Positions 23,976 to 35,846 of a stretch of 64,000 nt of DNA are shown here, piece by piece. This stretch comes from Cristatella mucedo. Lineage: Eukaryota > Bryozoa > Phylactolaemata > Cristatellidae. Each line of letters starts with the position of its first letter. Position 1 is the stretch's first letter. A model generated the notes under the pieces. The model saw only the letters and a list, made by a program, of their open reading frames with translations. It had not been told where the DNA came from and made no database searches. The stretch is taken from positions 2,396,001 to 2,460,000 of the forward strand of contig WPIO01000017.1 of NCBI GenBank assembly GCA_009760855.2, in the 5' to 3' direction. The translations under genes and the position numbers were made by a program.

Positions 23976-24230
23976 TAAGAGCTCAGTTGCAGGAGCCGCT
24001 GGCTTGCAGCTGTCTTCTACTCTCTACCGGACTGTTTTTGTAATGTCTGCCGTAGGGGGGGGGGGGGCGATCCATTAGTATCAGAAATGCAGCTGCCAAT
24101 TGTTGTGCTGACCATTAAGGTCATTCGTGGCTTGCATTCTTAAAACATACTACGCATGTGCCTTTTGAACACGTACTTGAGACTTAATATGCAGCCATGC
24201 TGCACCCTGCACCTTGTGGCTATGGGACGA

Positions 24231-24236
24231 AATAAA
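24231..24236 (+). promoter_or_regulatory. Poly(A) signal of the nicalin gene
   Basis: AATAAA lies 256 bp after the nicalin stop codon at 23973-23975, on the coding strand, with no other candidate between. Just before it a G-run of about 15 bases lies at 24055-24067. Confidence 0.65.
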
Positions 24237-24349
24237 GAGTCCTAGTTGCGATGGGTATTGCTGTCATTGATCCTGTGCATTGATCTGCTAGCAACGGCGT
24301 TGTTAGTTGCAACCAAGTCCGTTAGCCGTGTACCAATGCCTTGCGGAGC

Positions 24350-24796
24350 TCACTTCTGACTATGCCAAGTTATGATGTCTCGCTCGTCCTCTGCCGCCGG
24401 TGGAGCGCTCAGGCTGCGACTGTACTGGTTCTCCTCGGACTCCTTCCTTTCACTGAGATTCAGCTTCTGTACGGACAGGCTCTCGGACACCCAGTCGGGA
24501 TGGATGACGTAGTATCTTCGCGAAGCCGAGCCTTCACCTCGTCCGAAAACGCCTCCGTCGTTGTAGGACTTCTGCTTCGTCGGCGAGGTGATCGATTGGT
24601 AAATCGGTGTGCCAGTAGGCGAGCACGTGCCCGATCCCGAGCAGTACAGTCGCTGGCTGAACCTGTCCATAGGTAGCCACGACGGATCAATCGCAGTAGT
24701 TGAGTTCACAGTGTTGTTGCTGTAATAAAACAGACCAAGCTTGCTGGCGTACAACCACGATGTGAACCAATTAAGCAGCAAAGCGTAGTAGCTGCT
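24350..24796 (-). CDS. Terminal exon of an unrecognised minus-strand gene
   Basis: The open frame of about 148 codons starts directly at an acceptor (...GCTAACCAGGCCTTAG at 24797 and above; the in-frame TAG is the splice site itself) and runs to a stop at 24350-24352. It begins SSYYALLLNWFTSWLYASKL, a probable membrane segment, and contains NNT and NST sequons. Then come a Ser/Thr/Gly-rich region, RRYYVIHPDWVSESL, and an acidic Ser-rich end finishing ITWHSQK. Composition is strongly protein-like, resembling the last membrane pass and cytoplasmic tail of a membrane protein. I do not recognise the family. It converges tail to tail with nicalin, 375 bp from that gene's stop codon. Upstream exons are uncertain (see 27298 and 30037). 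Confidence 0.55.
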   Translation of the reverse strand, partial: SSYYALLLNWFTSWLYASKLGLFYYSNNTVNSTTAIDPSWLPMDRFSQRLYCSGSGTCSPTGTPIYQSITSPTKQKSYNDGGVFGRGEGSASRRYYVIHPDWVSESLSVQKLNLSERKESEENQYSRSLSAPPAAEDERDIITWHSQK

Positions 24797-25059
24797 CTAA
24801 GGCCTGGTTAGCATGTGTAAGGAGATTGAGGGTACCAGCGAAACCTTAACTATAAAATGGATATGCTTATGTTCACGCACCGCTCATAATCGCTGCTGAG
24901 GATTGTAGACATAGCCAACATTAGCCAAGCAAGGGTGAGACCATGAACTTAAAGGGGCAGCTAATCCTAGGAAGGTTTCGCGAAGCCAAGCTCCCCAATG
25001 GAGCCGAATCGCTTGGCCGCACGGCATGACCTTAAGATAAAGTTATGGTCGGCTGACCC

Positions 25060-25165
25060 AACGGCACCACTTATATAGCGAAGAAGAGCCTTTGTGGCTA
25101 TCACCCGAATCAGCTTTAAAGGGGTACTGAGGACAGTACTGGGCCGAATAGCCACCCTTTATTAA
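25060..25165 (-). mobile_element. SINE-A fragment
   Basis: CACTTATATAGCGAAGAAG and GCCTTTGTGGCTATCACCC match the SINE-A body. The head is missing. Confidence 0.5.
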
Positions 25166-25169
25166 TGTG

Positions 25170-26780
25170 CCTGAGTAGGATATAGTAGCAGTCGGCTGCA
25201 TTCCTCCGTCCAAGATAGCACATTCGCCCTCTTTTTTAAGCAGAGCTGACCATCTCCTTTGTGAGTACCTCTCAGTGACATCGGCATTCTTTCGAGCCTT
25301 GGGCGTCTGCGATAAAGCAGGCCTTTATCTCCCCAATGTGCTGTTCTCCAGTCCAAGCCTCTTTAAAGCCGTACTTATCAGCAACTTGCAGTTTGCGTAT
25401 TGCGCTTCGTCAATCAGCAGGCGAACAAGCTACGTGCTCGACTCTGCAATATGACATGCAAACTTGTCTCCAGCTAACCATTTGGTACCAGTCTGCTCAG
25501 CCACCGTAGCCTTTAGCAGCAGCAGCAAATGGTGGGTATTCCGTCGGCCTGAATTGTAGTTTGCTCCTTCGAGAGCTCAGGCGGTGCCACAGGCTACCAC
25601 TGAAATCTCAGGCTGCCGATTACTGGCTCCTTGCATCCATGAAACAAGTTCTACGAATTCTCGAGCCGACGTTGACGAGACACAGCGCAAGCCACCAGGT
25701 AGTCGCAGAGCCCTTGTAAGTGTGCGTTCTATGTCGCCATTCTGTTGGCCAAATTCTTCGAATGAGAGCAACTTCGCGAGAAAGCTTGAATTCACAGGGT
25801 ACATTTCGGACTTGATTTGGCCCAGCGACGTTGATTGACCGCTTGTCAGCTATGGTCTTGGGCAGCCTCTTGGTCGCCCTAGCAGATCATTATCGTGTGT
25901 ATACCGTTAGTTCGCGATTGATGCATGACGCTACGCCTAATGAAAAAGGGAAGATCGCAAACATATATTCGTATTCCCCGAAATTATCTTTGGTGCGTTC
26001 GGCGCCAGAGCACTTGTTTTCCATTCCGGAGAAGGGCTCGGGAACTCCTCTTGGAACTTTAGATGGCGAATAATCAGGAAATTGGTCTACAAATTGACCG
26101 AAATTGATTTTTTTTGGGGTGCATTCCAAAAGACATACATGTTAGAAAAGCAATCCGAAGTTCTGATGATTTCCACATAAAGGAAAACATGAAAAACAAT
26201 GATTATGCGAACCATATCCAACCAGAAAGTAAACTGGAGGCAATATATCAAGAAATAGCTAATTTATATATCTCTGCATCACATGCGACTTGTATTCCAA
26301 CTCACTGAACTTTGGTACATCGAGATACATGTTGGAAGCTTATTGAGATATGTACTTGCGACTTTTGAACAGCTTTCTTGCAGCCTCGTGCCTGTACATT
26401 TTATGAGTTGGTTAATGTCGAACGGATCAAGATTAAATTTCAAATGTGAGCTTATCTCTGCTTGTGCCTCACTGGATTAGCTCGTTTCTTGATTTCGGTT
26501 CGATAAGTGGTGCTACATCTGCCCTTAAGCGTCCTTAAACTTTGTTTTCTGCCTTCCTGCTTCATTATTATATGTCATGCTTCTTAAATCTTTTCTAGGT
26601 TGTTCGAATGTTAAGCGAAGAGTTCTGCATCTTTTGAGGTTGTGGCAAATTCTTATAGTGCGTAGTATCGAATCGGTTGATTTTCTTGATGGCTATGCTC
26701 AAATATTCAGCATCAGACTGACCTTGATTCTCGAAGAATTTTAAAAGGTCGGCATCGTGGCCATTGTTACATCAAAAGAT
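25170..26780. other. Gene-poor stretch, unrecognised
   Basis: Minus-strand open frames occur at about 25577-25815 (LAKLLSFEEFGQQNGDIERT...) and 25890-26129, without convincing splice sites at both ends or known domains. They may be exons of the 24350 gene or relics of an element. I cannot decide. Confidence 0.3.
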
Positions 26781-26804
26781 GTAACATTATTTAAAGTAAA
26801 ATAA

Positions 26805-26985
26805 TGCAAAGTACAAAAAGTAAAGGTCGGCTAATGCGGCTGCTTCACTTATATAGATGTGGAGCGGCCTTGGTGGCAATGTTCCACTTGCTACAGGCAA
26901 TACAGGAGTGTATGCTGCAGGACTCAAACCTAAATCTAGGGTTTCGGAGAGCGAGCACCTTACCCGCGGGCTAAGCCCCAATGGC
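26805..26985 (-). mobile_element. SINE-A, diverged
   Basis: GTCGGCTAATGCGGCTGC, GGACTCAAACCTAAATC (inverted B box) and GCACCTTACCCGCGGGC (head). Confidence 0.6.
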
Positions 26986-27297
26986 TTGCACGATGGCGCT
27001 GTTCGGCGATCGTTCCTTTGGTTCTCGTTACGCGAATCGCTTATTCAATCGTGGGGGGGGGGGTAATCGCAGGTTTGGGGGATAATTCCTCAAGCCTTTC
27101 TGTTTTCTTTATTGGTCAAGAGTGAAACCGAGGCTATCCTGCAGGAAATTCTCGATTTGTTTGAACGAATCCCTAGAACTAGCGGCACAGCGTGCCGATA
27201 GTACGCAGGCGAGGCTTCGCGAGTAGTACCCTGCCGTCCTGATTCGATTGCAACGCGGTGCATCGCGAGCAGATGAGCAGCTTGTTCGAGCTACCAA

Positions 27298-27506
27298 TTA
27301 GACTACGGTCGCCTGCAGAGCTTCCACAGCCAATCGATATCGTTCGTCTCCTACTTCCGTAGCAGCGAGCGTCTCACTCCAGTTTTTAATATGGCATGGG
27401 TTCGCGGTGAATTCGCAGCGAACGGCGTCGCTAGTGAATTGAAACGATGTCGGCAGGGGATTGCGGCATGGATTACAGATCATATCGACGGTCCGCCGCC
27501 GCAGAG
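27298..27506 (-). CDS. Candidate exon, small Cys-containing protein
   Basis: Read on the minus strand, an acceptor CAACATTCGCAG is followed by 2 nt and an open frame to a stop at 27298-27300. It reads LRRRTVDMICNPCRNPLPTS, then VRCEFTANPCHIKNW and DERYRLAVEALQ. The phase fits the short ATG exon at 30037-30052 (one base carried over), giving a protein of about 74 residues beginning MAAQKA. It has four cysteines, two as CNPC. A GTAGTC after GCGACC could serve as a weak donor and would join in phase 0 to the exon at 24796. I do not recognise the protein, and the GC-rich context makes chance open frames more likely. Confidence 0.35.
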
Positions 27507-28841
27507 CTGCGAATGTTGAGCACCTTCAGTCGCTGCCGTGATAGCTCAACCTAGATGTGGCCGCGGGCACAAAGACCTCGCTTCGCGAGAGCTGCAACCA
27601 CCCCACGCTTAACGAGATGCCGAATGACTCCGAGCTCGGCTGCCGAATGGCTAGCTGAGGCAGACAACGCTTTAGCCTTACCTGGGGGGGTGTGAGCCGC
27701 GCAGCAGCGTCGCATGCTCTACCCGAGCCGTGCTAGAGAGGGCTAAGGGGTGCCGACGTAAGACCGCCCGCGGCGACAGCAGTAGCCAGGCGAGCGGTCG
27801 AGTACTCACGCAGCAATTGCTCGAGTCGCGTCCGGCGTCTGACTTCGCGGTCTGCTCTTCGGGCTGCCGCACGCCGCCGCCGCTGCAGCTGCCGTCTTCC
27901 CGTAAATTCTCGCTGCCGCACCTCTGGTGGCCGCAGCCGTGCGCGGTGCTTTGTACTCCCTTGGCGTCGCTTCCGAGTGCTCGAGCTTGGAGCTCGCGTC
28001 CGCGACCCCGTCGTGGCCGCTGCGTGCTCCGTCGTCCGTCGGCTCCATCGTCAAATCTGTAGCGGGCGCTGCGGCTGCTCTCGCTGCCTGCCGCCTTGAC
28101 ACTGCCCCGCAGCCGTCGCGGCAGCGCTTATATGCTCGCGCGAGCGCGTCGCACCTGCGGTCCCGGCGGCGCAGGCGCCTGCGACCGGAGGCGACGCCTC
28201 GAAGCCCGAGGCTAGCGGAAGTCGAGGACCCGCGAGCATTGTCGACCGGATAATCGGTACGGCGCGAAAGCGGGCTGAGCACCTGAGCGGCAGCTGCTGC
28301 GATGAGACCGGGCCAGCCTGCTACTGAGAAGGGAGTCGTGCGAGAGGCGATTGAAAACCGCGCCCCATTTAACCGCCTGCCACCCGGACAGGCCGCGTCA
28401 TCGCGCAGCTGCTCAAGACAACGAAGCCGCGGCAGCGGCGGCTGACGGAAGCCAATTACAGGCAGGTGCGCCGCCTCGCATTGGCGAGCGCGAGAGGAAG
28501 CGGCCGTCGAAGGCTCCGGGTGAGTCGCCGCCGCCGCCGCCTCGGTCGTAGAGGAACTCCCCAGATGGGGTAGGGAGCCGAGCGAGCGAGCAGAAGGCCG
28601 TGGGACTTGAGAATGCGAAGGGCGCACGAAAAAGAAGGAAGCGGATAAAGTGGAGGGGATAGGACGGACGGGACGGATAGCACGCCAGCTGCATCGAGCT
28701 GCAGCCAGACAATGGAAGAGCGGTCGACGGCCGGCTCTAGGGACGGCGAGAAGCAATCTGTGAGCTCCTGAATAATCCCCGGTAAAGCAGTGTGCGGACG
28801 CAGCTCGGCGACAGCTGGAGAGTACGGGACAGAGGCAGAGA

Positions 28842-28872
<31 letters not shown>

Positions 28873-29720
28873 GGGGAGAAAGAGTGAGGTAGAGAGAGGA
28901 CTGAGAGCACGAGCCTGAAGGCCTGGCTGAGAGACGGAGACCTAGACACGCCGACGAAGGGGGAGCGAGGGGAGAAAACAAGGAAACTTAGGAGATGAAA
29001 CAGGCTCCTCGCTTGCCACGACTCACACCTTTCCGGACTGAGGCGCGTCGACGATACGCAATTTACATACTCGGCGGCGCGCGAATGCTCGCCCAGCCCA
29101 GCCGTACCTGGGCCCGCCGCCGCCGCCGCTGCTGCTGCTTCGTCCATGCTGCGATCCAGGCGGCGCTCTTTGAACCTGTTGGCTGCTCTGCGGAGCCGCC
29201 GCCGATACGGCGGTCGGGAAGGCCGGGAAGTATCGATTAAAGACTGTCCGTTCGCCCCGACCGTCAACGGTATTACGCGAATTTAAATGAAAAATAATGA
29301 ATTGGTATTCCCCGCGGGTGGCGCGATCTGAGTGCTTGATGGGGAATCGATAGCGCGCATTTGCTGCACTGCGCAGTCAAGTGGTGCGACGGTCTGCCGG
29401 GTGCGCGTCGAACTCTTACCGTAGACGAAGGCTTGGCTCGGCCTAAACAGGCGCGAGTAATGCGCCGGCGTCGGCAGTTGGTCTAAATGAGAAAATGAGC
29501 TCCGTCCGCTCGCCGCCGAGCAGCAAGGGTGGAAAGGCCGCCGTTCGGCCGCCGCTTCGGGCCGCAGCGAAGGGCGCTCGCCGTCGCCGCCGCCGCCTCG
29601 GACGGCGGCACATTCTAGCTACCCCACCGACAGCTTGACCCCGTCACCCTGCGCCCGTTTCTAAGGGGCTTCGCCATCCCATCGCCGAGCGGCTACGGCG
29701 ATTCGGTCCCTAGGAGCGAC
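27480..29720. promoter_or_regulatory. CpG-rich island, probable promoter region
   Basis: GC and CpG content rise sharply above the flanks, with many CGCCGCCG runs and a GA/CT tract at about 28840-28880. It sits next to two ATG-plus-donor first-exon candidates on the minus strand (28048 and 30052). Open frames on both strands inside it are expected from the composition. Confidence 0.6.
27810..28048 (-). CDS. Candidate first coding exon
   Basis: An ATG at 28048 opens MEPTDDGARSGHDGVADASS and continues through an Ala-rich stretch to a good donor (GCTGC then GTGAGTAC) at 27809, phase 2. The frame stays open upstream to 28981, but that part is Ser/Leu/Pro low complexity from GC-rich and CT-rich DNA. 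No downstream exon of matching phase was identified. It could be an alternative first exon of the 24350 gene or chance. Confidence 0.3.
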
Positions 29721-30036
29721 CTAGGGACTTCCGGCCTAGCGGCGCCACGCTCGACACGACTGGCTCTCGCGGTGGGCTTGGCATGCTCGCATGCGCTCAC
29801 CGGTGCTCGGCACCATGTTGCCCCGGAGACGCGATCCCGTCGCCGCCGAGCTTCGACTATTAGTCACGACCCGCAGTTTCGCGCGTCGGGCGCGAGAACT
29901 TCGACCACCTACGCGCGCTTGTCGGCAAACGGGCGGCGCGATGCGAGCGCCGCCGGTCGCTGCATTGAGCCGGCTCGGTTTTCGTAGTGTGTCATTCACG
30001 CTCAGAAGAATTAGAATGCGAGAGCTATTTACTCAC

Positions 30037-30052
30037 CTTTCTGTGCGGCCAT
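30037..30052 (-). CDS. Candidate 5-codon first exon (MAAQK)
   Basis: GACAATGGCCGCACAGAAAG is followed by GTGAGTAA: an ATG in good initiation context and a consensus AAAG/GTGAGT donor at the edge of the CpG-rich island. It leaves one base (G), which matches the phase-1 acceptor at 27506. Confidence 0.4.
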
Positions 30053-30552
30053 TGTCGGTCGGCTTGGCGGACCGCGAGAAGATTTGTCGCGAGCGCAGTT
30101 TCTTTTTAATGCAGGTGCATCGACAACAAACTGAATAAAAATTGACTTTGAACCCAGCCGTCGGAATCCAATCGACGTGGTTCGCGCCGAGCTCTGCGGC
30201 GCTACACCGTCATTCCGAGAGAGACTACGAACTATACTGAATCCTCTGAGAGTGCTTTTTATACGTACACCTGTGGCATAGACCTGCATTTAGTGAGCAG
30301 TGCATTCTTGTATATACGGTACCGTATTTACTATAAGTCCGTTCAGCAAATACGGACGCACGTCATTGAACAACGTTCGGCAAGCGTTCGTTTGCCCGGC
30401 AATTAGCGATGCATTACCGTTTTCGCAAAACTGAACGTGGGAAGGTACGTTAAGCGTGCCAAAACCAACTGAGAGATTTATGCAGGGCCAAAGTCAGCTT
30501 GAGTCGACAAAATGCAGCTGTCGAAATGCGAAAGTTGAGACAAAGTAGGATG

Positions 30553-30595
30553 TTTGGCCGTAAATACTGCGTTCAACGCAGCATTTACGGCCAAA
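30553..30595. repeat. Near-perfect 21-bp inverted repeat
   Basis: Left arm TTTGGCCGTAAATACTGCGT (plus T) pairs with the right arm AACGCAGCATTTACGGCC (plus AAA) around a single C, with one mismatch. Another palindrome, ATACGGTACCGTAT, lies nearby at about 30314. It may be the end of an unrecognised DNA element. Confidence 0.8.
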
Positions 30596-30949
30596 GGATC
30601 AGATAACGCCAAGGAAATTTGAGGATTTTCGAGACTAGCGATCGCCAGATCTATTACCACAAATGCATGGGTAGCGATGGGTGTGTAGTTTTAGGTAGCG
30701 GATAAATCGTGAAGCTAGTAGTGCCATTCGTCGGATAGGGGAACTTGGATCCACGATTCACGTCCTGTGCTCACGTCCCGACAAGGAATATTTCGGAGGC
30801 AGTACAATTTCTGGCATTGACTTGAAAATTGCTGTTTTTTGGTTCTCTCATTTTGAAACGGTAAGAGTAGCATTTTCCACAATGCCGCCTTTTCCAGACT
30901 TGACTAAATAAATAAAATTCATTTGCTTAGCGTTCTACGAATTATTGAA

Positions 30950-33900
30950 CAGCCTCTTAAATTCCGCCTGTTAAATGTCCGCTCGCTAAAAACCAATGGT
31001 TACGAATCTGCGATCAGGCGGTCCAGGAGAAGCTAGATGCATTTTTGCTGACCGAAACTTCGACGATGCCTTGTTCCATTAGCTGTATACCTCAGACCAC
31101 CATACCCGGGCTCTCATTCTTTCAGTCCATGCGATCTGAAAAAGTTTGTGGCGGGGTCGCTATTGTTATTCGTGAATCGTTTGGCTATAAGACATGAGGT
31201 TTTTTGCACGGCCCATTACTTGAATCAGTTGCAATCAGGACCTCACCAAAGACTGCCTCTCACTGTTGTGATATACCGACCTTTTTCTGGCTGTCTCAAC
31301 TTAAAATTGGAGGATTTTTCGGAGTTTCTCGCTAAAATATCTGTGTGCGACACGCCGTTACTGATTGCAGGATACTTCAACATTCACGTTGACAACCCAA
31401 GCAACAGCCAGGTCTGCTTATTTCTAGACTATCTGGAGAACTTTGGTTTGGTCCAACACGTTAATCATACCACTCATGTCGGTGGCCATATCCTGAATCT
31501 CGTAATCGCTAAGGATGTCTGCCTCACTGACCTTGTTGTGTGGCCGCTGACCCTCTCTGATCATTGTTCGGTCTCGTTTACTGTTGCTGCTCCGTTTTAC
31601 GTATAGGGTAGTGTCGATTTTCTCCGGCGGCGTAACTTGAAAAAGCATTGACCAAGACATATTTTTGAAATATGCTTGTGAGGCAGGTGTTCTTGATCTG
31701 CACCCAGACTCGACCGAAAGCCTTGATACCCTCACTGATGCAGTGAACATGACACTGATGCAGTGAACATGATACTTAGGAGTGTCCTTGAAAAGCATGC
31801 TCCCGTACTTTCTGTGCGTGTACTGAGTCGTGGAGATTCATTTCAATTAAAAAATAAACTTGAAATGAAGCAGCGTTTTATGCACAGATTTGAACGCCGT
31901 TTCAAGAAGTCTGGCTCTGATGAAGATCTAGTCAATTTCAAAGAATTCCTTCGAGTCTACACCCGGAAGTTTAAACAATCCCGGGTTTCTGTTTTCACTC
32001 GAAAACTGAAGTCCTGCCAGTCTGACCAAACATAGATTTTATAAGACGGTGAACAATGTGCTTGCCAATTCTGAGAGGTCTCACTCCCCAGATATTAACG
32101 GATTGGCTGAAAGGTTTTCAGCCTTCTTTACTGAAAAAATAGTTCACATTCGCTCCTCTGCAAAGCCCCCTTCGACTGAAGCAATTCGCAACCTGTGACT
32201 TTCCGTAAATTTTTTCCGAGGTTTCTGCATGCGATTTAACTACCTTATTAAGGTCTAATGAAAAGAGCTCTTCTCCTGAAGACCCTCAAACACAATCTCT
32301 GTGGTCTTCACTCGCAGACCAACTTCGTACGGCCATAAGTGAGATTTGTAATGCTTCTCTGGCAAAAGGAGTTGCACCCAGGTCCTTCAAATCGGCCATC
32401 TTTAGACCGATACTTAAAAGCCTGGATTAGGTAGAGGTCATGGAAAACTATCGCTCAGTTTTTATTCTCCCTTTTTTTTGTCAAAAATTCTTGAAAAACT
32501 GTCGCTAAGTAGCTGGTTGTATGTATTGAAAAGAATGAAATGTCAGAAACATTTCAGTCGGGGTTCGAGAGGCAGCACTCCGCTGAAACTGTTCTCCTCC
32601 GTGTTAACCATGACATTCTATGTGGCAACGAGGACGGCAACGTCACTGCCCTAGTGCTGCTTGATCTGTCAGCTGCTTTCGACGCCATTGATTACGATAT
32701 GCTGCTTGAACGATTGAGAACAACGATCGGTCTGGCAGATGAGGCACTGGCGTGGTTTAAATCGCACTTGTCCGATCGTGTTCAATACGTGTCGTGAGGG
32801 GGGTCAGGTCTCATTCGCCGGATCAGTCATCTGCGAAGTCCTTCAAGGATCCGTCCTCAGCCCTTTGCTGTTTACCATTTATACACAACCTCTTTGAAAA
32901 GTGATTCAGGCTCATGAAATACGAAATCACTTTTACGCTGACGATACTCAGTTGTATTTGTCGTTTAAACGTCGGAGTCTGCAGCGTGCAGCGACTGATA
33001 AAATGAATGCCTTGCCAACATTCAATTCTGGATGTCGGCAAATTTCCTTAAACTAAACAATCATACAAATGAAGTGCTGCTCATAAGACAAACCTAATCG
33101 TGTGGCTGGACCAGAAGACTTGGCTCTTCTAATAGGTGATGATTTTGTGCGGTCATCACCATGTGCTCGGAATTTAGGTGTCGTCTTCGACAGCTGTTCA
33201 ACTTTTGAAAGCTTCATTCAGAAGACTGCTTCTACAGCTAGCCATCACGTTCGATTCCTATCTACGATTAGGAATCGTCTTCCACGATGGCTTGCAAAAA
33301 ATTTAACTAGCCAATTTAACTAGCTCCTTAGTTCTGTCTCGGGTAGATAATAGCCATTTCCTTTTGGCTGGGCTATCGAAAAAAAGCCATCAGACCACTT
33401 CAGCCGGCGATGAATATGGCTGCAAGGCTAGTTTGCAAATCCCAGAAGTCTGTCCACGTGTCTCCTTTGCTGAAAGAGCTAGGATGGCAGTCGGTTAATC
33501 AAGGATACAGAGCAAAGTTCTTATGCTGACCCACGAGGCCCGCCACGGCTTGGCTCCTCCATACCTAGCTGAACTGCTGCACCAGCTTCAGCCTCCTCAT
33601 GCCCTCAGGTCCTGTATGGACAACAAATTAGCTGTTCCATTCCTCTGCTTAACTAGACGGTTGGCGACCGGAGCTTTTGCTCTGGAGGTGCTAGACTGCG
33701 GAACTCACTTCCACAATTCTTTACGCAACGACAGCTCCTCTCCCGCTGCCCACCGTGGCTCATCCTTTCTAGCCGTCCAAAACTGCTATTTTCACTGTAA
33801 TAATTATTTCAACTGGTTTCCTGACTCAGCTATGCTTCTCATTTTCTCTTTGTTCCTTGATATCAAGTCTGCTGGCTACCAAATGCGTAGCGAAAGCCGC

Positions 33901-33995
33901 TCAGGCTGTGAGTTCGCTATACAAAACTCTCGCGTTTAACACCCACATGGTCTTTGTGGAGTTACAGACAGAGATACGTACATATATAACTGAAT
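30950..33995 (+). mobile_element. CR1/L2-like LINE (LINE-2), decayed but near full ORF2
   Basis: The 5' part encodes an endonuclease: LLNVRSLKTNG at about 30975, LDAFLLTET, GGVAIVIRESFG, VIYRPFSG, and LSDHCSVSF at about 31555. The catalytic GDFN box reads GYFN. The reverse transcriptase follows: TFQSGFERQHSAETVL and LVLLDLSAAFDAIDYDML at about 32540-32700, then FYADDTQLYL with YADD at 32934-32945. Next come RNLGVVFD and the C-terminal region (VLDCGTHFHNSL). The 3' end has AAACTCTCGCG and GTCTTTGTGGAGTTACAGAC. Several frameshifts and stops make it inactive. Fragments of this family occur at 18440, 19283, 20236 and 40140. Confidence 0.9.
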
Positions 33996-34075
33996 CTTTA
34001 TTCAGGCGGTTCACATATGCCACAGGGCTCTATCCCTCGACATAGGTCGTAAAGGTGAGCACCTTGAACTTTGTC
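33985..34075 (-). mobile_element. SINE-B fragment
   Basis: CTTTATTCAGGCGGTTCAC, ATATGCCACAGGGCTC and GTGAGCACCTTGAAC. It directly follows the end of the LINE-2 copy. Confidence 0.6.
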
Positions 34076-34339
34076 CTGTAAGGTAGCAGCACCTAGGGAG
34101 CAGCCGCGACGCTCTCTGTGAGAGACTTTGTGCATGCTCTCCCGAGAACGAAACTTGTCCTTTTTTGCACACACATCTCAGTATTATTGTTATATCTAGA
34201 TTATTGCTACTCTAGCAACGAGCGCTAAAGCGTCTGTATAGAGATTTAGTTCTTTTCAGGCGATATTTCAAAGACGTAATATTATTATAACGCTAATTAG
34301 CTTAGCGGCCATTGTAAAGTGCATTAGCAGTTACGTGAT

Positions 34340-34500
34340 TATAGTTAAACGTTAGCTGGTTTAACATCGTCATCTATACAGCACCAGAGGGCTTTAACGT
34401 CAATCAAAACTGCTCGCAGTAACCAATAAAGCATTGCCTACTGTAGGTATGGAACCCACGATGCTCCTAGCGGCACCTTAAACCCTGGGCCAAACCAGGG
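34340..34500 (-). mobile_element. SINE-A, diverged
   Basis: GTTAGCTGGTTTAACATCG, GCACCAGAGGGCTTTAACG and GGTATGGAACCCACGATGC. Confidence 0.6.
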
Positions 34501-35440
34501 CTGCATGGGCAAAGCACGGAACTAATAGTTTTAACTCTTTCTGCTCGGCGTCCAGCTTGGAAATGTGGTCGTACTTGTAACTGAGGCAAGCGAGCAATGA
34601 TACTGAGCGTTGGGAGCATTGAAAATGTATCGCAAGCGTTAGAATTGACGCCATGTTCTAACGACACCCACCCGTTTGAAAGGTGTGCGGCATCAATTTT
34701 CTGCGAATGCTAAAAGTGTGAAGGTTGTTCTTATTTTATTTTACTAATGGGCAGAACACCCCTGAAATTGCAGGTGTATCTCTTGTAAAAGGATTGGACA
34801 CAATTTTAAACCAGAACGAGGCTTCTTTTTGATTTCCGCGAAGTTAAATGACAAACACTGATAAATTTCAGTCTAATATCGGAAAATGAATAGCTATTGA
34901 AACATACCTATTGTGAACCGGGCGCAGCCGAGGTGAAATGTAGAAGCTCCTATCAACTTCCGGAAGCTGAAGAAAGGTATTGGCCTCGTGACCGTAGCCG
35001 GCAACTGGAACTAGGTGCTAGTTGTTTATATCACAAATTCATTTGCATAGACACGCTGACCTGGGAAATCTCCAAATTCGTGAGTGGTGTTTAATTCCTG
35101 GTTTTACGCCGCTTTCAAGACAAAAAAAGCTTCATTTTGCTTCTCTTTCCCATGCTTAAGGATTTATTCTATACTATTGCCTTTCCTTGGTAATGGCTCG
35201 TTAAGGGGACTTTTTATCGTTTTTTTTGCGAAAATTCGTACGAAATATCATACATTTTGGGGTAGACAAATATCTTCTAGATGAAGTGCCTCAGGTGCTG
35301 CCTTGAAACTTTGTCAGGCTACATCAACTAGATTATGAGCGTCTATATATAATTCGAGTTTCCTTAATTATAATGATTTGAAACTGGTTGCGTCATAATC
35401 TATAATGGGAAGTACAAAAAGCCCAGCTCGTGTAATAGTA
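34501..35440. other. No gene or repeat recognised
   Basis: AT-rich in its second half. Only short open frames without splice or domain support are present. Confidence 0.5.
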
Positions 35441-35445
35441 AAAAT

Positions 35446-35600
35446 ACATTAGTATTGCGCCCTCAGGGAACTGAATCTCTTTCTAGGCGCCCCATAGATA
35501 TGCTGTAAGGAAAGAATGACCAAATGATCAGTGGTAACATTCGAAAAGTAAAAGTCACACGTAATAATACCAGTCAGTTGCGCTTTGGGCTTCCAATGAG
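35446..35600 (-). mobile_element. LINE-1 3' end fragment
   Basis: GCGCCCTCAGGGAACTGAAT and CTCTTTCTAGGCGCCCCATA, then a family-like GGAAAGAATGACCAAATG. The trailing ATT run is reduced. Confidence 0.65.
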
Positions 35601-35846
35601 TTGTGCGCCGTGCTGGTTGCTGGACACGTGCGGCCCTCCATGGTTGTCTAATAGACTGCTCTACGCTATTGATAAGGTATATTAAGGCAAGGGTGCTCTG
35701 CAACGCAAGCTGTCCCGCTACCTTCGGCATACCTGCTTGCAATTGGAATATACCTATGAATCGTTAACAGTGCTTCAAGTTTTGCCAGCTTCACATGTTA
35801 TTTTCATGCGTCGGCAAGGCTAGCATAGTTAAATACACTTCGTTTG

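Noticed and set aside
25577-25815. Minus-strand open frame (LAKLLSFEEFGQQNG...) as an exon
   Set aside because: Protein-like, but no acceptor with a pyrimidine tract and no matching donor. Left as unrecognised.
27806-28981. 391-codon minus-strand open frame as one protein
   Set aside because: Most of it is Ser/Leu/Pro/Ala low complexity produced by a GC-rich island and CT tract. Only the part from the ATG at 28048 to a donor is kept as a weak candidate.
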